DNA from: Ruegeria atlantica
GTDB lineage: Bacteria; Pseudomonadota; Alphaproteobacteria; Rhodobacterales; Rhodobacteraceae
NCBI RefSeq assembly: GCF_013032455.1
Contig: NZ_WQCF01000011.1
Span: 1 to 64,000 of the forward strand
DNA: 64,000 nt
Direction: 5' to 3'
The translations under genes were made by a program, and so were the position numbers. The notes below the pieces were generated by a model. It saw only the letters and a program-made list of their open reading frames with translations, was not told where the DNA came from and ran no database searches. This document shows, one piece after another, positions 17,814-27,043 of this stretch. The number at the start of each line of letters is the position of its first letter. The first letter of the stretch is position 1.

Positions 17814-18479
17814 TCAGCCTGAGAACGCGGGTCTTCTGACCTGATTGGCCTGCGCCAGCGCCTCCTCGGCTCGACCGACTATCACCTTGCGCACCCGGTT
17901 CAGGCCATAGGCGTTTATCAGGCTCGAGCACTTCCGCAGGGGCAAAGCCTGCTTACACCCAAAGCTGTCCACCCAGACGAACCTGCCCAGGCGGGCTCCC
18001 TGAGTCTGGAACACGATGTTGCTTAGGTTCTTGTTGCTAACCACGACATGGTTATCGATCAGCGTATCGAAGAAAGTGTGCAATAACGTCAAGTGCCAGG
18101 ACGCGAGGTGACCTTCATCGATCATCTGCCTCAGCGTCGGAGGCAGATTTCCATCGGGGTCCGAGATGCGCTCGTAGACCAATCCCAACCCGAGGTCGGT
18201 TGGAACCGTTCCGTGAACCTCGCAGATCGGCAATTGTACTCCAGGCTGCTGCACACGGGCCTTTAGCTCGAGGTACTCGCGGAACTCCCGCACAAAGCCC
18301 TTGTACATGGTTGCTCGGCGAAATCGGCGCTCGATCCGGTTTGTGTTTGGGATATGGCCATGATCGTCGAAAGTACCCGGCTGCGGCACTTTCACAATAA
18401 GAGCCGGGTCGCTCGGATGAGCATAGACATACTGACGGTTACCCTTTGCAAGCACGGGCTCGGCGCTCAACCTTAGCAT
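17814..18479 (-). CDS. YrbL family protein (kinase-like fold)
   Basis: A 221-residue protein matching the YrbL family, known in enterobacteria as a PhoP-regulated gene of unknown biochemistry. It looks like a small protein-kinase-like fold: ALIVKVPQPG (nucleotide-binding Lys), a helical region with FVREFREYLEL, a catalytic-loop-like HVVVSNKNLSNIVF, and a following FVWVDSFGCK. Base composition is richer in GC than its neighbours, which suggests a separate origin. It stands alone on its strand. Confidence 0.8.
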   Translation of the reverse strand: MLRLSAEPVLAKGNRQYVYAHPSDPALIVKVPQPGTFDDHGHIPNTNRIERRFRRATMYKGFVREFREYLELKARVQQPGVQLPICEVHGTVPTDLGLGLVYERISDPDGNLPPTLRQMIDEGHLASWHLTLLHTFFDTLIDNHVVVSNKNLSNIVFQTQGARLGRFVWVDSFGCKQALPLRKCSSLINAYGLNRVRKVIVGRAEEALAQANQVRRPAFSG

Positions 18480-18824
18480 ATTTCATCTCATTGGGCTGTG
18501 GATAAGGAGCATGATATCGTATCTTCGAAACAAAAAAAGTGGGTGGGCCTGGATGGCACAATCTGTGTTGCATCGATATTAGCGCCTCATCTGCTCGTTT
18601 TAAACAATGATTGCGTCCGCTTCGGTTTCCGGGACGACACTCGCTTCACTCTGCCTGCGTGATAGCTGTGCGGACAAAATCGTCAAAGTATGGATACGCG
18701 GGTAGGCCAATAACCTGACAAGCCCCTTTCTATTCAGCGGCAAACACAAATGAGCCAAAGTTTGCTTTAAACTGCAATTTCGGCAATAGTTTTGGGATAG
18801 CCAAAATTCGAGGAGGGACTTCCG
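18480..18824. other. Divergent intergenic region, no gene seen
   Basis: This region lies between the leftward YrbL gene and the rightward ureohydrolase gene and should hold both promoters. A leftward open frame overlaps the ureohydrolase gene but lacks protein-like composition. No operator was recognised. Confidence 0.5.
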
Positions 18825-20093
18825 GTGTTTCAAAGTCTCCGTACCGCACTCGCCATTCTGTGCGTTCCTTTTGCTGGCGCCGCAAACGCTCAGCTTTATG
18901 GCCATGAATTTGAGGGTACTCAGTCCCCGATCCGTGAGGGGGAACAACCCGTTATTCCTTTGGACACTGAAGACCCCACTTACAATGCGTGGCGCACACC
19001 TTTGCCAAGTTTTGAAGGAGGGCGTGAAGGACGCGAGCCTGGAATTGTTGATCCTCAGCGTTTCCCTGGTCAAGGCTATATGCAACTCCCAACGTTTTTA
19101 CACCAACCGTTAGCATTCACGCCCGGCGATCTGGCCGCCGCTGAAGTTGACGTCGCCATCATGGGTGCCTTTACCGACATGGGGACCGGCGCACGCGGGG
19201 CGTCGCGTGGTCCGAATGCGGTTCGTAACTCCTCAATGTATCTCGGCTATGGAGCGCGGCAGCCGCATATGCACGTCATGGTTGACCCGCTGCAGGACAT
19301 GACAGTCGTCGACTACGGAAATGCCCCCAATGACTTAATGAGCACTGAGCGCACAATTCATGCGATCCGTTCATTTGTTGGACAGGCAGCAGCGGTGAAA
19401 CACGCTGACGGTAGCCATGTGATACCCTTTATCGTTGGTGGCGATCATTCATTGATGTACCCAAATGTTGCTGCGATGACGGACGTTTATGGAAAGGGCA
19501 ACGTGGGTGTCGTTCATTTCGACGCTCATTACGATGCCGGAAAATATGGCTTTGGACACCTGATCAATCATGGCATGCCTGTCTTCAGGTTAATCGAAGA
19601 AGACTTGGTTGAGGGTAAAAACTTCATTCAAGTCGCTTTGCGCGGATACTATCCAGACGAAAAAGCATTTGAATGGATGCGTATGAACGGGTTTCGCTAT
19701 CATACCATGGCTGAGATCGCAGATCGCGGCTGGGACGCTGTTATGGAGGACGTCATTGCCGAGGCGAATGAAGGGCCGGAGTATATCTATATCTCTTTCG
19801 ACATCGACACTTTTGACCCGGCATTCGTACCGGGAACGGGAACACCTGAGCCTGGCGGCCTGATGCCCCGAGAGGTTTTCCCGATAATTCGCCGCCTCTG
19901 CGCCGAGTCAAACGTGATCGGGTTCGAAATTGTTGAGCTCGCTCCTTTGATGGACCCTACCTATGTTTCTGCTTTGAATGCTAACCGAACCATCAGGGAA
20001 TGCCTGACGGGCATTGCCATGCGTAAACAAGGTTTGACCGAACCGGATTACAAAAGCCCGCTTACTGTTTCGCACGGTCAGAATGACAATTAG
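18825..20093 (+). CDS. Exported ureohydrolase (agmatinase/arginase family)
   Basis: A 422-residue member of the binuclear-manganese ureohydrolase family, which removes urea (or a related group) from guanidino compounds. All metal-ligand motifs are present: GGDHS (about 205), HFDAHYDAG (about 230) and SFDIDTFDP (about 325). It begins with a Sec signal peptide (LAILCVPFAGAANAQ) and a 70-residue extension before the enzyme fold, so it should act outside the cytoplasm, which is unusual for this family. The start is GTG with AGGAGGGA six bases upstream. The DUF3299-like gene overlaps its end by 11 bases and is probably a functional partner. Confidence 0.88.
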   Translation: MFQSLRTALAILCVPFAGAANAQLYGHEFEGTQSPIREGEQPVIPLDTEDPTYNAWRTPLPSFEGGREGREPGIVDPQRFPGQGYMQLPTFLHQPLAFTPGDLAAAEVDVAIMGAFTDMGTGARGASRGPNAVRNSSMYLGYGARQPHMHVMVDPLQDMTVVDYGNAPNDLMSTERTIHAIRSFVGQAAAVKHADGSHVIPFIVGGDHSLMYPNVAAMTDVYGKGNVGVVHFDAHYDAGKYGFGHLINHGMPVFRLIEEDLVEGKNFIQVALRGYYPDEKAFEWMRMNGFRYHTMAEIADRGWDAVMEDVIAEANEGPEYIYISFDIDTFDPAFVPGTGTPEPGGLMPREVFPIIRRLCAESNVIGFEIVELAPLMDPTYVSALNANRTIRECLTGIAMRKQGLTEPDYKSPLTVSHGQNDN

Positions 20094-20616
20094 GCTAATT
20101 GTCTGTTCGGTCTGTTTGGTTTCTCTGACAGGTTTGGCGGCGCACTCCGAACCACTGGAAATTTCGTGGTCTGATCTTCGAGAAGGTCGCCTTGTTGAGT
20201 GCTCTGAGTTTTTAGATGGCTACCTGTCAAATCCAAGTTGTTCGCCAAGAGACTTGAGTGATCGCATGCTTTCAATGCAGATAGCCGATTGTGTACCTGG
20301 GAACTTTGGCTTGGAAGGCAGTATTGTTCAAATTGCTGGTTACGCCCATCCCATTGAGTTCGAATTTAGAGATGTGAAAAGCTTTTTGTTGGTTCCTCTG
20401 CTGTCTCAGAAGTGCCGACATCCACTCGCACCTCTTCCTGATCAGGTTATTTCTGTTGAGTTTCCAGAAGGCATCGACATTACAGCGGATCCGGTTTGGG
20501 TTACTGGTAAAATTTTCATCCACCCAACTCAGAGGGAACTCGCGCCTTCTATCTATAGGATCGAAGCTTCGGAAATAGTCACCGCAACCATTCCTGACGT
20601 CTCAGCTGGCGAGTAA
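20083..20616 (+). CDS. Exported DUF3299-like protein
   Basis: A 177-residue protein with a signal peptide (cleavage near AAHSEP). The region VQIAGYAHPIEFEFRDVKSF followed by LLVPLLSQKCRHPLAPLPDQ matches the DUF3299 pattern, in which a small strand-rich domain carries a conserved Cys before PLAPLPDQV. VWVTGKI follows as the next strand. The function of the family is unknown. Overlap with the exported ureohydrolase gene indicates coupled translation, so both may work in the periplasm. Confidence 0.65.
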   Translation: MTIRLIVCSVCLVSLTGLAAHSEPLEISWSDLREGRLVECSEFLDGYLSNPSCSPRDLSDRMLSMQIADCVPGNFGLEGSIVQIAGYAHPIEFEFRDVKSFLLVPLLSQKCRHPLAPLPDQVISVEFPEGIDITADPVWVTGKIFIHPTQRELAPSIYRIEASEIVTATIPDVSAGE

Positions 20617-20800
20617 GGTCTTCCGCCGATGGGATCAGTTACTGCTACGTACTCGTCGCGGATATTGGATCTGGTTTAACAATCGCTCGTTATACCGGTT
20701 ACAGCGGTCATTCGCCGAAAAATTGTCTTGCCATAATGCAGCAAAAGACCGCGCCGACAGGCTTTCCTAGAACGGTAGTTTCGTTGACGTTCGAAATAGG

Positions 20801-20826
20801 TCAAATCCTGCTCCCGCAACCAAAAT
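20801..20826 (+). repeat. Partial copy of the tRNA-fMet 3' end (att-like)
   Basis: These 26 bases match positions 47-72 (T loop to just past CCA of tRNA-fMet) at 23 of 26 positions; the three differences are adjacent. The bases that follow also resemble the tRNA's downstream region: a GCCTCGC/GCAGGGC hairpin then GCTTTCTGCGTTT, compared with GCTTTCCGCGTTT near 111. This is what the far end of an island inserted at the tRNA looks like, although a decayed second tRNA gene would look the same. From 20617 to 21006 nothing else is recognised. Confidence 0.5.
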
Positions 20827-21006
20827 TACAAGTCATATATCAAACACTTAGCCTCGCAACTCGCAGGGCTTTCTGCGTTTGTAGTTCCAATACCCAGCGC
20901 TACTACGGTGCTACCCGGTGCAACAAAAAACATGCACCCTAGAAGATTGGATGCATCGATTTCCGCCGCGCCGCGTGGTTCACGGCTCCGAAAACGGAGC
21001 GGTGAC

Positions 21007-21753
21007 ATGAGCGATCTTTTCTGGCTGACTGACGCGCAGATGGAGCGTCTAAACCCTTCTTTCCGAAATCGCACGGCAAGCCTCGGGTTGATGACAAGTG
21101 GATTTTGAGCGGGATTATCAGCATCAACCGCACTGGGTTAAGGTGGCGCGATGCCCCTGGCCCGCACAAAACGCTCTACAGCCGCTGAAAGTGCTGGAGC
21201 GAGAAAGGCAACTTCGCACGGATGATGGCTGGTCTGGCCGCCGAGCACGGAGAGCAGAAAACCGTGATGATCGACGCGACCCAGCTGAAGGCACATCGAA
21301 CGGCGACCAGCATAGCCGCCCAAAAAGGGGGCGCGGTTGTCTGCTCGGCCGCGCCAAAGGCGGCATGAACACCAAATTGCAAGCCATCTGCGACAGCCAG
21401 GGGCGCCCGCTCGACCTGTTCGTGACCGCTGGGCAAGTCAGCAACTACATTGGCGTGCCGGCGTTGCTCAGCAGCCTCCCAAAAGTCGACTGGTTGCTCG
21501 GGGAACGCGGCTATGACGCCAACTGGTTCCGAGAAGCGTTAAAAGACAAAGGGATACGCGCCTGCATCCCCGGCAGCAAGCAACGAAAACCCCAGTCAAA
21601 TATGATAAGCGCAGATCCAAACGCCGTTACAGGATCGAGATCATGTTCGGCAGGCTCAAGGACTGGCGGCGCGTCGCAACCCGTTATGACCGCTGCCCCA
21701 AAGTATTCTTTTCTGGCATCGCGCTAGCAGCAACCGTCATCTATTGGTTATGA
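21007..21753 (+). mobile_element. Decayed IS5-family insertion sequence (transposase pseudogene)
   Basis: Conceptual translation across three frames gives an IS5-type DDE transposase: MSDLFWLTDAQMERL, then after a frameshift VDDKWILSGIISINRTGLRW, an in-frame stop after TLYSR, MIDATQLKAH (first Asp), another shift, then GYDANWFREALKDKGIRA (second Asp) and, after a last shift, IEIMFGRLKDWRRVATRYD (Glu) to ATVIYWL. At least three frameshifts and one stop make it inactive. Terminal repeats were not resolved; the right end is probably near 21765. It sits next to the tRNA-tail repeat at the border between the low-GC and high-GC parts. Confidence 0.88.
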
Positions 21754-21856
21754 ATCCTGACCCTAAATGCGCTATTCTCGCTTCAAATGGTGTCAATTTC
21801 CGCGTTGAGAAAGCTCCAACACTTGAGCGCGAAGACGGTTTTGCCGCAATTGGCGT

Positions 21857-22336
21857 TTAGAGCTTCTTGAAGCTCTGTAAAGAAGCGCCTTCGAGGATCA
21901 TGGTCGTCATATCGGATTCTTCCTTAAATCCAATATGGGTGTAATAGGAAAAGGCAGAAGGGTTGGTGCGATGGACTGCTAGCTTCAGAAAACGCGCGCC
22001 AGATGATTTGTCCGCATCAGAAACTGCACGAGACAGTAGTTTGTTTCCAATACCTTGCCCTCTCGCAGATGAAGAGACCCAAAGATCACTTACAAATATG
22101 CCGCCACCCCCTCTGGTCGTTGAAAACACTGGCGTCCAAACGATTGCACCGACGACTTCGGTATCACTGTGCGCGAGCAGGGCGTTGAAGGCCGGATGGT
22201 CACCTGCGAAGGCCGCTTTCAGCGTGTCCACATTCGCAACATGTCTGTCGCCCATTTCAGACGACAACGCCTTTAGCGCAAAATCCAAATCGGTTATTTT
22301 GTCTGGAGCTACCGGAGCAATATCAATCTGCATCAT
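21857..22336 (-). CDS. GNAT family N-acetyltransferase
   Basis: A 159-residue acetyl-CoA-dependent acyltransferase. The core motif A is clear: VSDLWVSSSARGQGIGNKLL (R/Q-x-x-G-x-G binds the pyrophosphate of acetyl-CoA), followed by LKLAVHRTNPSAFSYYTHIGF, the usual motif B with the catalytic-region Tyr. The substrate is not predictable. It is the first intact gene right of the IS remnant. Confidence 0.85.
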   Translation of the reverse strand: MMQIDIAPVAPDKITDLDFALKALSSEMGDRHVANVDTLKAAFAGDHPAFNALLAHSDTEVVGAIVWTPVFSTTRGGGGIFVSDLWVSSSARGQGIGNKLLSRAVSDADKSSGARFLKLAVHRTNPSAFSYYTHIGFKEESDMTTMILEGASLQSFKKL

Positions 22337-22594
22337 TCTGGACTTTACCCATGTTTCGATCCCGCCAATTGCAGAGCAAATGATCCGCTAGAGCGCATCG
22401 TAATCAGCTAGTCGGTCGTCGAGGAATGTGTCGTTCTTCCTTGCTTGTATGAGTTGGCTCTTGTTGATGGCAACGTGGCGAAAATCCTCGGCCGTTTCCG
22501 CAGACCCTACCGGTGGGGGTTTCCATCTGGCAAACCAGCAGGGAAAGGGCGTTATTTGACATCATGTTTTGACCTTCCCCTCTTAGGCCTTTGG

Positions 22595-23581
22595 CTAGTT
22601 TGTTTCGACTGGTTTGTAGCTGCGCTGTTCGAAGGGTACCGATGCAAGTCGGCTTCGAAACATATTGAGCAGGGCTTTTTCCGCCCGATTCAGGCGTGCG
22701 TTCGCGTGGTGCACTAGATGGATATCAATCGCCAAAGCGTTTTCGTAAGGCGGTAAGCGCCACAGCTCGCCGCGATTGACGAAGCTTTCGGCGACGTGAA
22801 CAGGCAGCGGGCCAAACCCGAGCCCCGCGCGGATCATCCGCTGTGCCTCGCCCAGATCAGAGGTGTAACCGATCACCTTGTTGTCGAGCTTGTGTTGCGC
22901 GCGAAGCAACGCGACCGGACGCAACGCATCCCAAAGCTGGTCTGTCCGGAATGAGACCGACGAGTGGTTGCGCAGGTCGTCGAGTTTCAGATCGCGTTGC
23001 CTGAACAATGGGTGACTCGGACCGCAGTAAAACCCAAAGTAGGACCGATAGAGAACCTCATGCTGCAGACAAGGGTGGGTTTCATGGACAAGGCAAACGC
23101 CAAGCGTTGCGGATTTTTCCAGAACCGCCTGCCTGACGTCTTTGCTGGACATAACCTCGATATCAAAGCTGACTTCGGGGAATTGCCGGTGAAAATCTGC
23201 CAGTACTGTATCGAAAAACGCGCTTTCAATCCTGCTGAGAAGGGCGAGTTTGACTGTGCCCGTCACTATATCTTCGGTGCCCTGCGCGCTCTGGATCGCT
23301 CTCGCCAGACTGCCAAACATATCCAGGCATTCCTGATACAGTGTCTGCCCGGCCGATGTGATGCGAAAGTGGGAAGGGCTGCGATCAATCAGCGGAATTC
23401 CAAGCCGTGTCTCAAGACGTTTCAGGGCCTGGCTGACAGAAGGTTGCCGCCGCATCAGGCGCTTGGCGGCAAGGGTGATGCTGCCTTCCTGAACAATGAC
23501 CATAAAGGTGCGCAGCAGATTCCAATCCAGTTCCCGGATCAACTTGTCCTGTTCAGCGGCGTTCTTCATTGATTTGGTCAA
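22595..23581 (-). CDS. LysR family transcriptional regulator of the aminotransferase/BKACE operon
   Basis: A 328-residue regulator. The N-terminal winged HTH lies at about residues 20-80 (WNLLRTFMVIVQEGSITLAA, RRQPSVSQALKRLETRLG) and the C-terminal part is a periplasmic-binding-protein-like co-inducer domain (VTGTVKLALLSRIESAF, LGFGPLPVHVAESF). It is transcribed away from the aminotransferase-BKACE-amidohydrolase cluster with a 97-base gap that holds a perfect LysR box at 23583-23597. By family habit it should activate that cluster in response to a pathway compound and repress itself. Confidence 0.9.
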   Translation of the reverse strand: MTKSMKNAAEQDKLIRELDWNLLRTFMVIVQEGSITLAAKRLMRRQPSVSQALKRLETRLGIPLIDRSPSHFRITSAGQTLYQECLDMFGSLARAIQSAQGTEDIVTGTVKLALLSRIESAFFDTVLADFHRQFPEVSFDIEVMSSKDVRQAVLEKSATLGVCLVHETHPCLQHEVLYRSYFGFYCGPSHPLFRQRDLKLDDLRNHSSVSFRTDQLWDALRPVALLRAQHKLDNKVIGYTSDLGEAQRMIRAGLGFGPLPVHVAESFVNRGELWRLPPYENALAIDIHLVHHANARLNRAEKALLNMFRSRLASVPFEQRSYKPVETN

Positions 23582-23582
23582 T

Positions 23583-23597
23583 ATGCTTAATTTGCAT
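23583..23597. promoter_or_regulatory. LysR box between divergent genes
   Basis: The 15-base dyad ATGCTTAATTTGCAT has perfect ATGC/GCAT arms around a seven-base AT-rich centre and contains the T-N11-A core (T23584, A23596) of LysR sites. It lies two bases upstream of the LysR start codon and 82 bases before the aminotransferase gene. Confidence 0.65.
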
Positions 23598-23678
23598 TAT
23601 CTATTTGCCCTATAAAAGAATCCAACACAAGGTTGGGCACTGCTCCGGCATTGTCACACCTGTCAAAGAAGATACATC

Positions 23679-25013
23679 GTGAAGGCATCGAACCTTTTCT
23701 ATCAAAGTCGCGCGCGCCGCCCCATGGTCGATCGCGCAGAAGGAATTTATATATGGGGCCAGAACGGCCAGCGATATATCGATGGATCGTCCGGGGCGAT
23801 GGTCAGCAATATCGGCCATTCAAATCCCAATGTTTTGGCCGCGATGAAGGCGCAGATGGACAGCGCCACCTTTGCCTATCGTCTACATTTTGAAAGCGCT
23901 CCGGCAGAAGACCTTGCCTCAGCCATCGCGGATCGTACACCGGAAGGTCTAGACAAGGTCTTTTTTGTATCCGGCGGATCCGAAGCCGTAGAATCCTGCG
24001 TTAAGTTCGCGCGACAATGGGCTGTTGCTGAGGGGCAGTTCAGCCGGTGGAAAGTCATCTCACGCTTTCCTTCCTATCACGGATCAACCTTGGGCGCGCT
24101 GGCGATTACCGGATACGGGCCGCTGACGGACGCGTTTGGGCCGCTTTTCAAGGAAATGCCGAAAATTCCCGCGCCTACCTGCTATCTCGATCGCGACAAC
24201 CTTTCCGACTGCGATCGCGGTCTAAAGTATGCCGAGATGTTAAGGGATGAGATCATTGCCCAGGGGCCTGACACAGTTCTGGCCTTTGTCATGGAACCGG
24301 TGGGCGGTGCATCTACCGGAGCGCTGGTTGCGCCCGACAGCTACCACGGTCGGGTGCGCGAGATCTGCGACGAGTTTGGCGTCATGCTGATCATGGATGA
24401 GGTCATGTCGGGTGTCGGGCGCACTGGTACGTTCCTGGCGTCGGAACACTGGAACATCCGGCCCGACCTTGTGGCCCTGTCCAAGGGGTTTGGAGCGGGC
24501 TATGCGCCGTTGGGGGCCATGATCGCTGATGGAGAGATGGTCGAAACCGTGCTGGGCAGCGGTGGATTTGCGCACGGCCACACATATGCTGGCAACCCGC
24601 TTGCATGTAGCGCCGGGTTGGCGGTTCTGAACGAGATTGACCGGCTGGACTTGATGACCAATGCACAGATCATGGGCGATATGCTGATGACTGGGCTCAT
24701 GGACCTCATGGCGCGATACCCGTTTATCGGAGATGTACGGGGAAAAGGCCTGCTAACCGCCTTTGAAATGGTTTCGGATCGGGACACCATGTCACCGTTA
24801 CCCAAAGACCTGAATGCCTATGAGCGGTTCGTGGAAATCTGCTACGAGCGCAACCTGATCACCTATTCGCGCCGCACCCGCGGCGGTGTAGAGGGCGATC
24901 ATTTCCTGGTTTGCCCGCCGTTGATAGTGACCGAACCACAGGTCAACGAGATCCTGAATATACTTGACGATAGTCTCCGGGTCTTCGCCCGCGAGTGTGC
25001 ATTGGAGGTCTGA
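23679..25013 (+). CDS. Class III PLP-dependent aminotransferase
   Basis: A 444-residue enzyme of the omega-amino acid / diamine transaminase class, moving an amino group from an amine to a keto acid. Visible motifs: VSGGSEAVES (PLP phosphate binding), SYHGSTLGAL, the aspartate in MIMDEVMSGVGRTG-type region (LIMDEVMSGVGRTG) that contacts the pyridine N, and ALSKGFGAGYAPLGA with the PLP lysine at about residue 270. The start is GTG. It is first in a tightly packed set (three-base gap to BKACE, then three bases to the amidohydrolase), so one operon is near certain. A terminal amine substrate, perhaps polyamine-derived, is inferred from the neighbours. Confidence 0.9.
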   Translation: MKASNLFYQSRARRPMVDRAEGIYIWGQNGQRYIDGSSGAMVSNIGHSNPNVLAAMKAQMDSATFAYRLHFESAPAEDLASAIADRTPEGLDKVFFVSGGSEAVESCVKFARQWAVAEGQFSRWKVISRFPSYHGSTLGALAITGYGPLTDAFGPLFKEMPKIPAPTCYLDRDNLSDCDRGLKYAEMLRDEIIAQGPDTVLAFVMEPVGGASTGALVAPDSYHGRVREICDEFGVMLIMDEVMSGVGRTGTFLASEHWNIRPDLVALSKGFGAGYAPLGAMIADGEMVETVLGSGGFAHGHTYAGNPLACSAGLAVLNEIDRLDLMTNAQIMGDMLMTGLMDLMARYPFIGDVRGKGLLTAFEMVSDRDTMSPLPKDLNAYERFVEICYERNLITYSRRTRGGVEGDHFLVCPPLIVTEPQVNEILNILDDSLRVFARECALEV

Positions 25014-25016
25014 CCC

Positions 25017-25946
25017 ATGGCGCAAAAGATTATCTTGACTTGCGCCGTGACAGGCTCGATCCACACGCCGAGCATGAGCCCACATCTGCCTGTTTCGCCA
25101 GACGAAATTGCCAAATCTGCAATTGAGGCAGCAGAAGCTGGCGCATCTGTCTTACATCTGCATGCGCGCGACCCGGATACCGGTCGCCCAAGCGCGGATA
25201 TCAACGTCTTTCGCCAGTTTCTGCCACGGATCAAGGACGCGAGTGATGCGGTCATCAACCTGACCACGGGGGGCAGTTCCCAGATGAGTGTGGAACAACG
25301 GCTTTCGGCCCCGGTCGAACTGGCGCCCGAGATGTGTTCGCTCAACATGGGGTCCATCAATTTCGGCCTCTTCCCGATGAAGGACCGCTATTCCGATTGG
25401 ACCCATGATTGGGAAGAGACCTTCCTGGAGAACACGCGCGACACTGTGTTCAAGAATACGTTCCAAGACATAGAAACTGTGTTTCGAATGCTGGGCGATG
25501 CTGGTGGCGCGCGGTTTGAATGTGAATGTTACGATGTGGGACACATTCAGACGCTGGCTTTCTATCTGAAGCAAAACCGCATTGTGCCACCAGTCTTTCT
25601 GCAATTTGTCATGGGTGTGCTGGGCGGGATTGATGCTAGCCCGCACAGCCTGATGTATTTGAAGGAAACCGCTGACCGCCTGTTGGGCGACGCCTATGAG
25701 TTTTCGGCGCTTGCCGCCGGGCGACAGCAGATGCCATTGGGCACGATGAGCGCCATTCTGGGCGGGCATGTGCGCGTCGGTCTTGAAGACAGCCTGATGA
25801 TCGGGCGCGGACAGCTTGCAACCAGCAATGCCCAACAGGTCACTAAGATCCGAACGGTTCTGGAAGAGTTGGGATACGAGATCGCAACACCTGATGAGAC
25901 ACGCGCGATGCTGGGTCTTAAAGGGGCAGATAAGGTAGGGTTCTGA
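25017..25946 (+). CDS. BKACE family beta-keto acid cleavage enzyme
   Basis: A 309-residue zinc enzyme of the BKACE family (3-keto-5-aminohexanoate cleavage enzyme and relatives). These enzymes convert a beta-keto acid plus acetyl-CoA to acetoacetate and a new acyl-CoA. ILTCAVTGSIHTPSMSPHLP and VLHLHARDPDTGRPS carry the metal-binding His pair and the catalytic Asp/Arg region; INLTTGGSS and MCSLNMGSINFG are further family signatures, and GLEDSL near 258 supplies the late Glu region. Between an aminotransferase and an acetylpolyamine-type hydrolase, the substrate is probably an amino- or ammonium-substituted beta-keto acid; dehydrocarnitine-like compounds are an alternative. Confidence 0.9.
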   Translation: MAQKIILTCAVTGSIHTPSMSPHLPVSPDEIAKSAIEAAEAGASVLHLHARDPDTGRPSADINVFRQFLPRIKDASDAVINLTTGGSSQMSVEQRLSAPVELAPEMCSLNMGSINFGLFPMKDRYSDWTHDWEETFLENTRDTVFKNTFQDIETVFRMLGDAGGARFECECYDVGHIQTLAFYLKQNRIVPPVFLQFVMGVLGGIDASPHSLMYLKETADRLLGDAYEFSALAAGRQQMPLGTMSAILGGHVRVGLEDSLMIGRGQLATSNAQQVTKIRTVLEELGYEIATPDETRAMLGLKGADKVGF

Positions 25947-25949
25947 CAC

Positions 25950-26981
25950 ATGAAAGTCTTTTCTGACCAGGAACGGCAATACCAGCATAATCCCAGCGGG
26001 TTTCTGGTGAACGGCGTCATGCAACCCAACCCCGAAAAACCTGAGCGCATGGAGCGCCTGCTTGCAGGCGTCGCGGCAGGCGGTCACACGGTGCATACCC
26101 CGACTGATCATGGCCTTGCTCCGATCGCGGCGGTACACACCCCGACCTACCTGAAGTTCCTGTCGACGGTTTATGAAAGGTGGACCCGCATTCCCGATGC
26201 CACGCCTGAGATATTTCCGAATATCCACCCGGATCGCCGCACGGCCAGCTATCCCTTGTCGGCTGTCGGTCAAGCGGGATTTCACATCACCGACATGTCC
26301 TGCCCCATCGGCGCGCATACCTGGGAGGCCGCGCGTTGGTCCGCAAACTGCGCCGTGAGCGCAACCCTGGCAGTAATGGACGGGGACAACGTGGCCTATG
26401 CGCTCTGCCGACCGCCGGGCCATCATTGCTTTAGCGATCTAGCCGGCGGATTCTGTTATCTCAACAACAGCGCCATCGCTGCTCAATACTTGCGGCAAAC
26501 CCACGACCGCGTGGCGATTATCGATGTTGACCTGCACCACGGCAACGGAACGCAAGGCATCTTTTACGAACGTAATGATGTGTTCACCCTCTCCATCCAC
26601 GCGGACCCGGCGCGATTCTATCCATTCTTCTGGGGCCACGCTCATGAGGTCGGTGAAGGCGCAGGGCATGGGTATAACCTGAACATTCCGCTTCCGCGCG
26701 GCACCGGCGATGACGGCTTCATGAAAGGGCTGTCGGACGGTCTGGCCCACGTCAGGAGTTTTGCGCCTGGTGCCATCGTGATCGCGCTCGGTCTCGATGC
26801 TTTCGAAGGAGACCCGTTCGGAGGTCTTGCCGTCTCAACGCCCGGTTTTTCAGAAATGGCAAGGATGCTCGCGGCGCTCAATCTGCCCACCGTGATAGTT
26901 CAGGAAGGTGGGTATCTTTGTGATGAGTTGGGCGACAATTTGCATGCGTTCTTGCAGGGCTTCGAGGGCGGCGTGGAATGA
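25950..26981 (+). CDS. Histone-deacetylase-family amidohydrolase (acetylpolyamine type)
   Basis: A 343-residue zinc amidohydrolase. The catalytic His pair is in CRPPGHHC, the zinc site in IIDVDLHHGNGTQ and the later Asp in LGLDAFEGDPFGG. The length and the short insertions fit bacterial acetylpolyamine aminohydrolases, which remove acetyl groups from N-acetylated polyamines, rather than AcuC. It follows BKACE by three bases. With the transaminase it would deprotect and then deaminate an acetylated amine; that pathway order is inference. Confidence 0.88.
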   Translation: MKVFSDQERQYQHNPSGFLVNGVMQPNPEKPERMERLLAGVAAGGHTVHTPTDHGLAPIAAVHTPTYLKFLSTVYERWTRIPDATPEIFPNIHPDRRTASYPLSAVGQAGFHITDMSCPIGAHTWEAARWSANCAVSATLAVMDGDNVAYALCRPPGHHCFSDLAGGFCYLNNSAIAAQYLRQTHDRVAIIDVDLHHGNGTQGIFYERNDVFTLSIHADPARFYPFFWGHAHEVGEGAGHGYNLNIPLPRGTGDDGFMKGLSDGLAHVRSFAPGAIVIALGLDAFEGDPFGGLAVSTPGFSEMARMLAALNLPTVIVQEGGYLCDELGDNLHAFLQGFEGGVE

Positions 26982-27043
26982 CGAACGGGGTCACATCAGA
27001 AACCCGTCGAGTACCAGACACATGAATTGACTATAACGGCCAA

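Noticed and set aside
21769..21860. Open frame CAILASNGVNFRVEKAP...FAAIGV after the IS remnant
   Set aside because: It reads like the last 30 codons of a protein, possibly a gene cut by the IS, but it is too short to assign and overlaps the GNAT stop.
22445..22594. VDGNVAKILGRF, resembling the MutY glycosylase motif
   Set aside because: The residues on both sides do not fit MutY, and the frame soon overlaps the LysR gene. It is probably chance.
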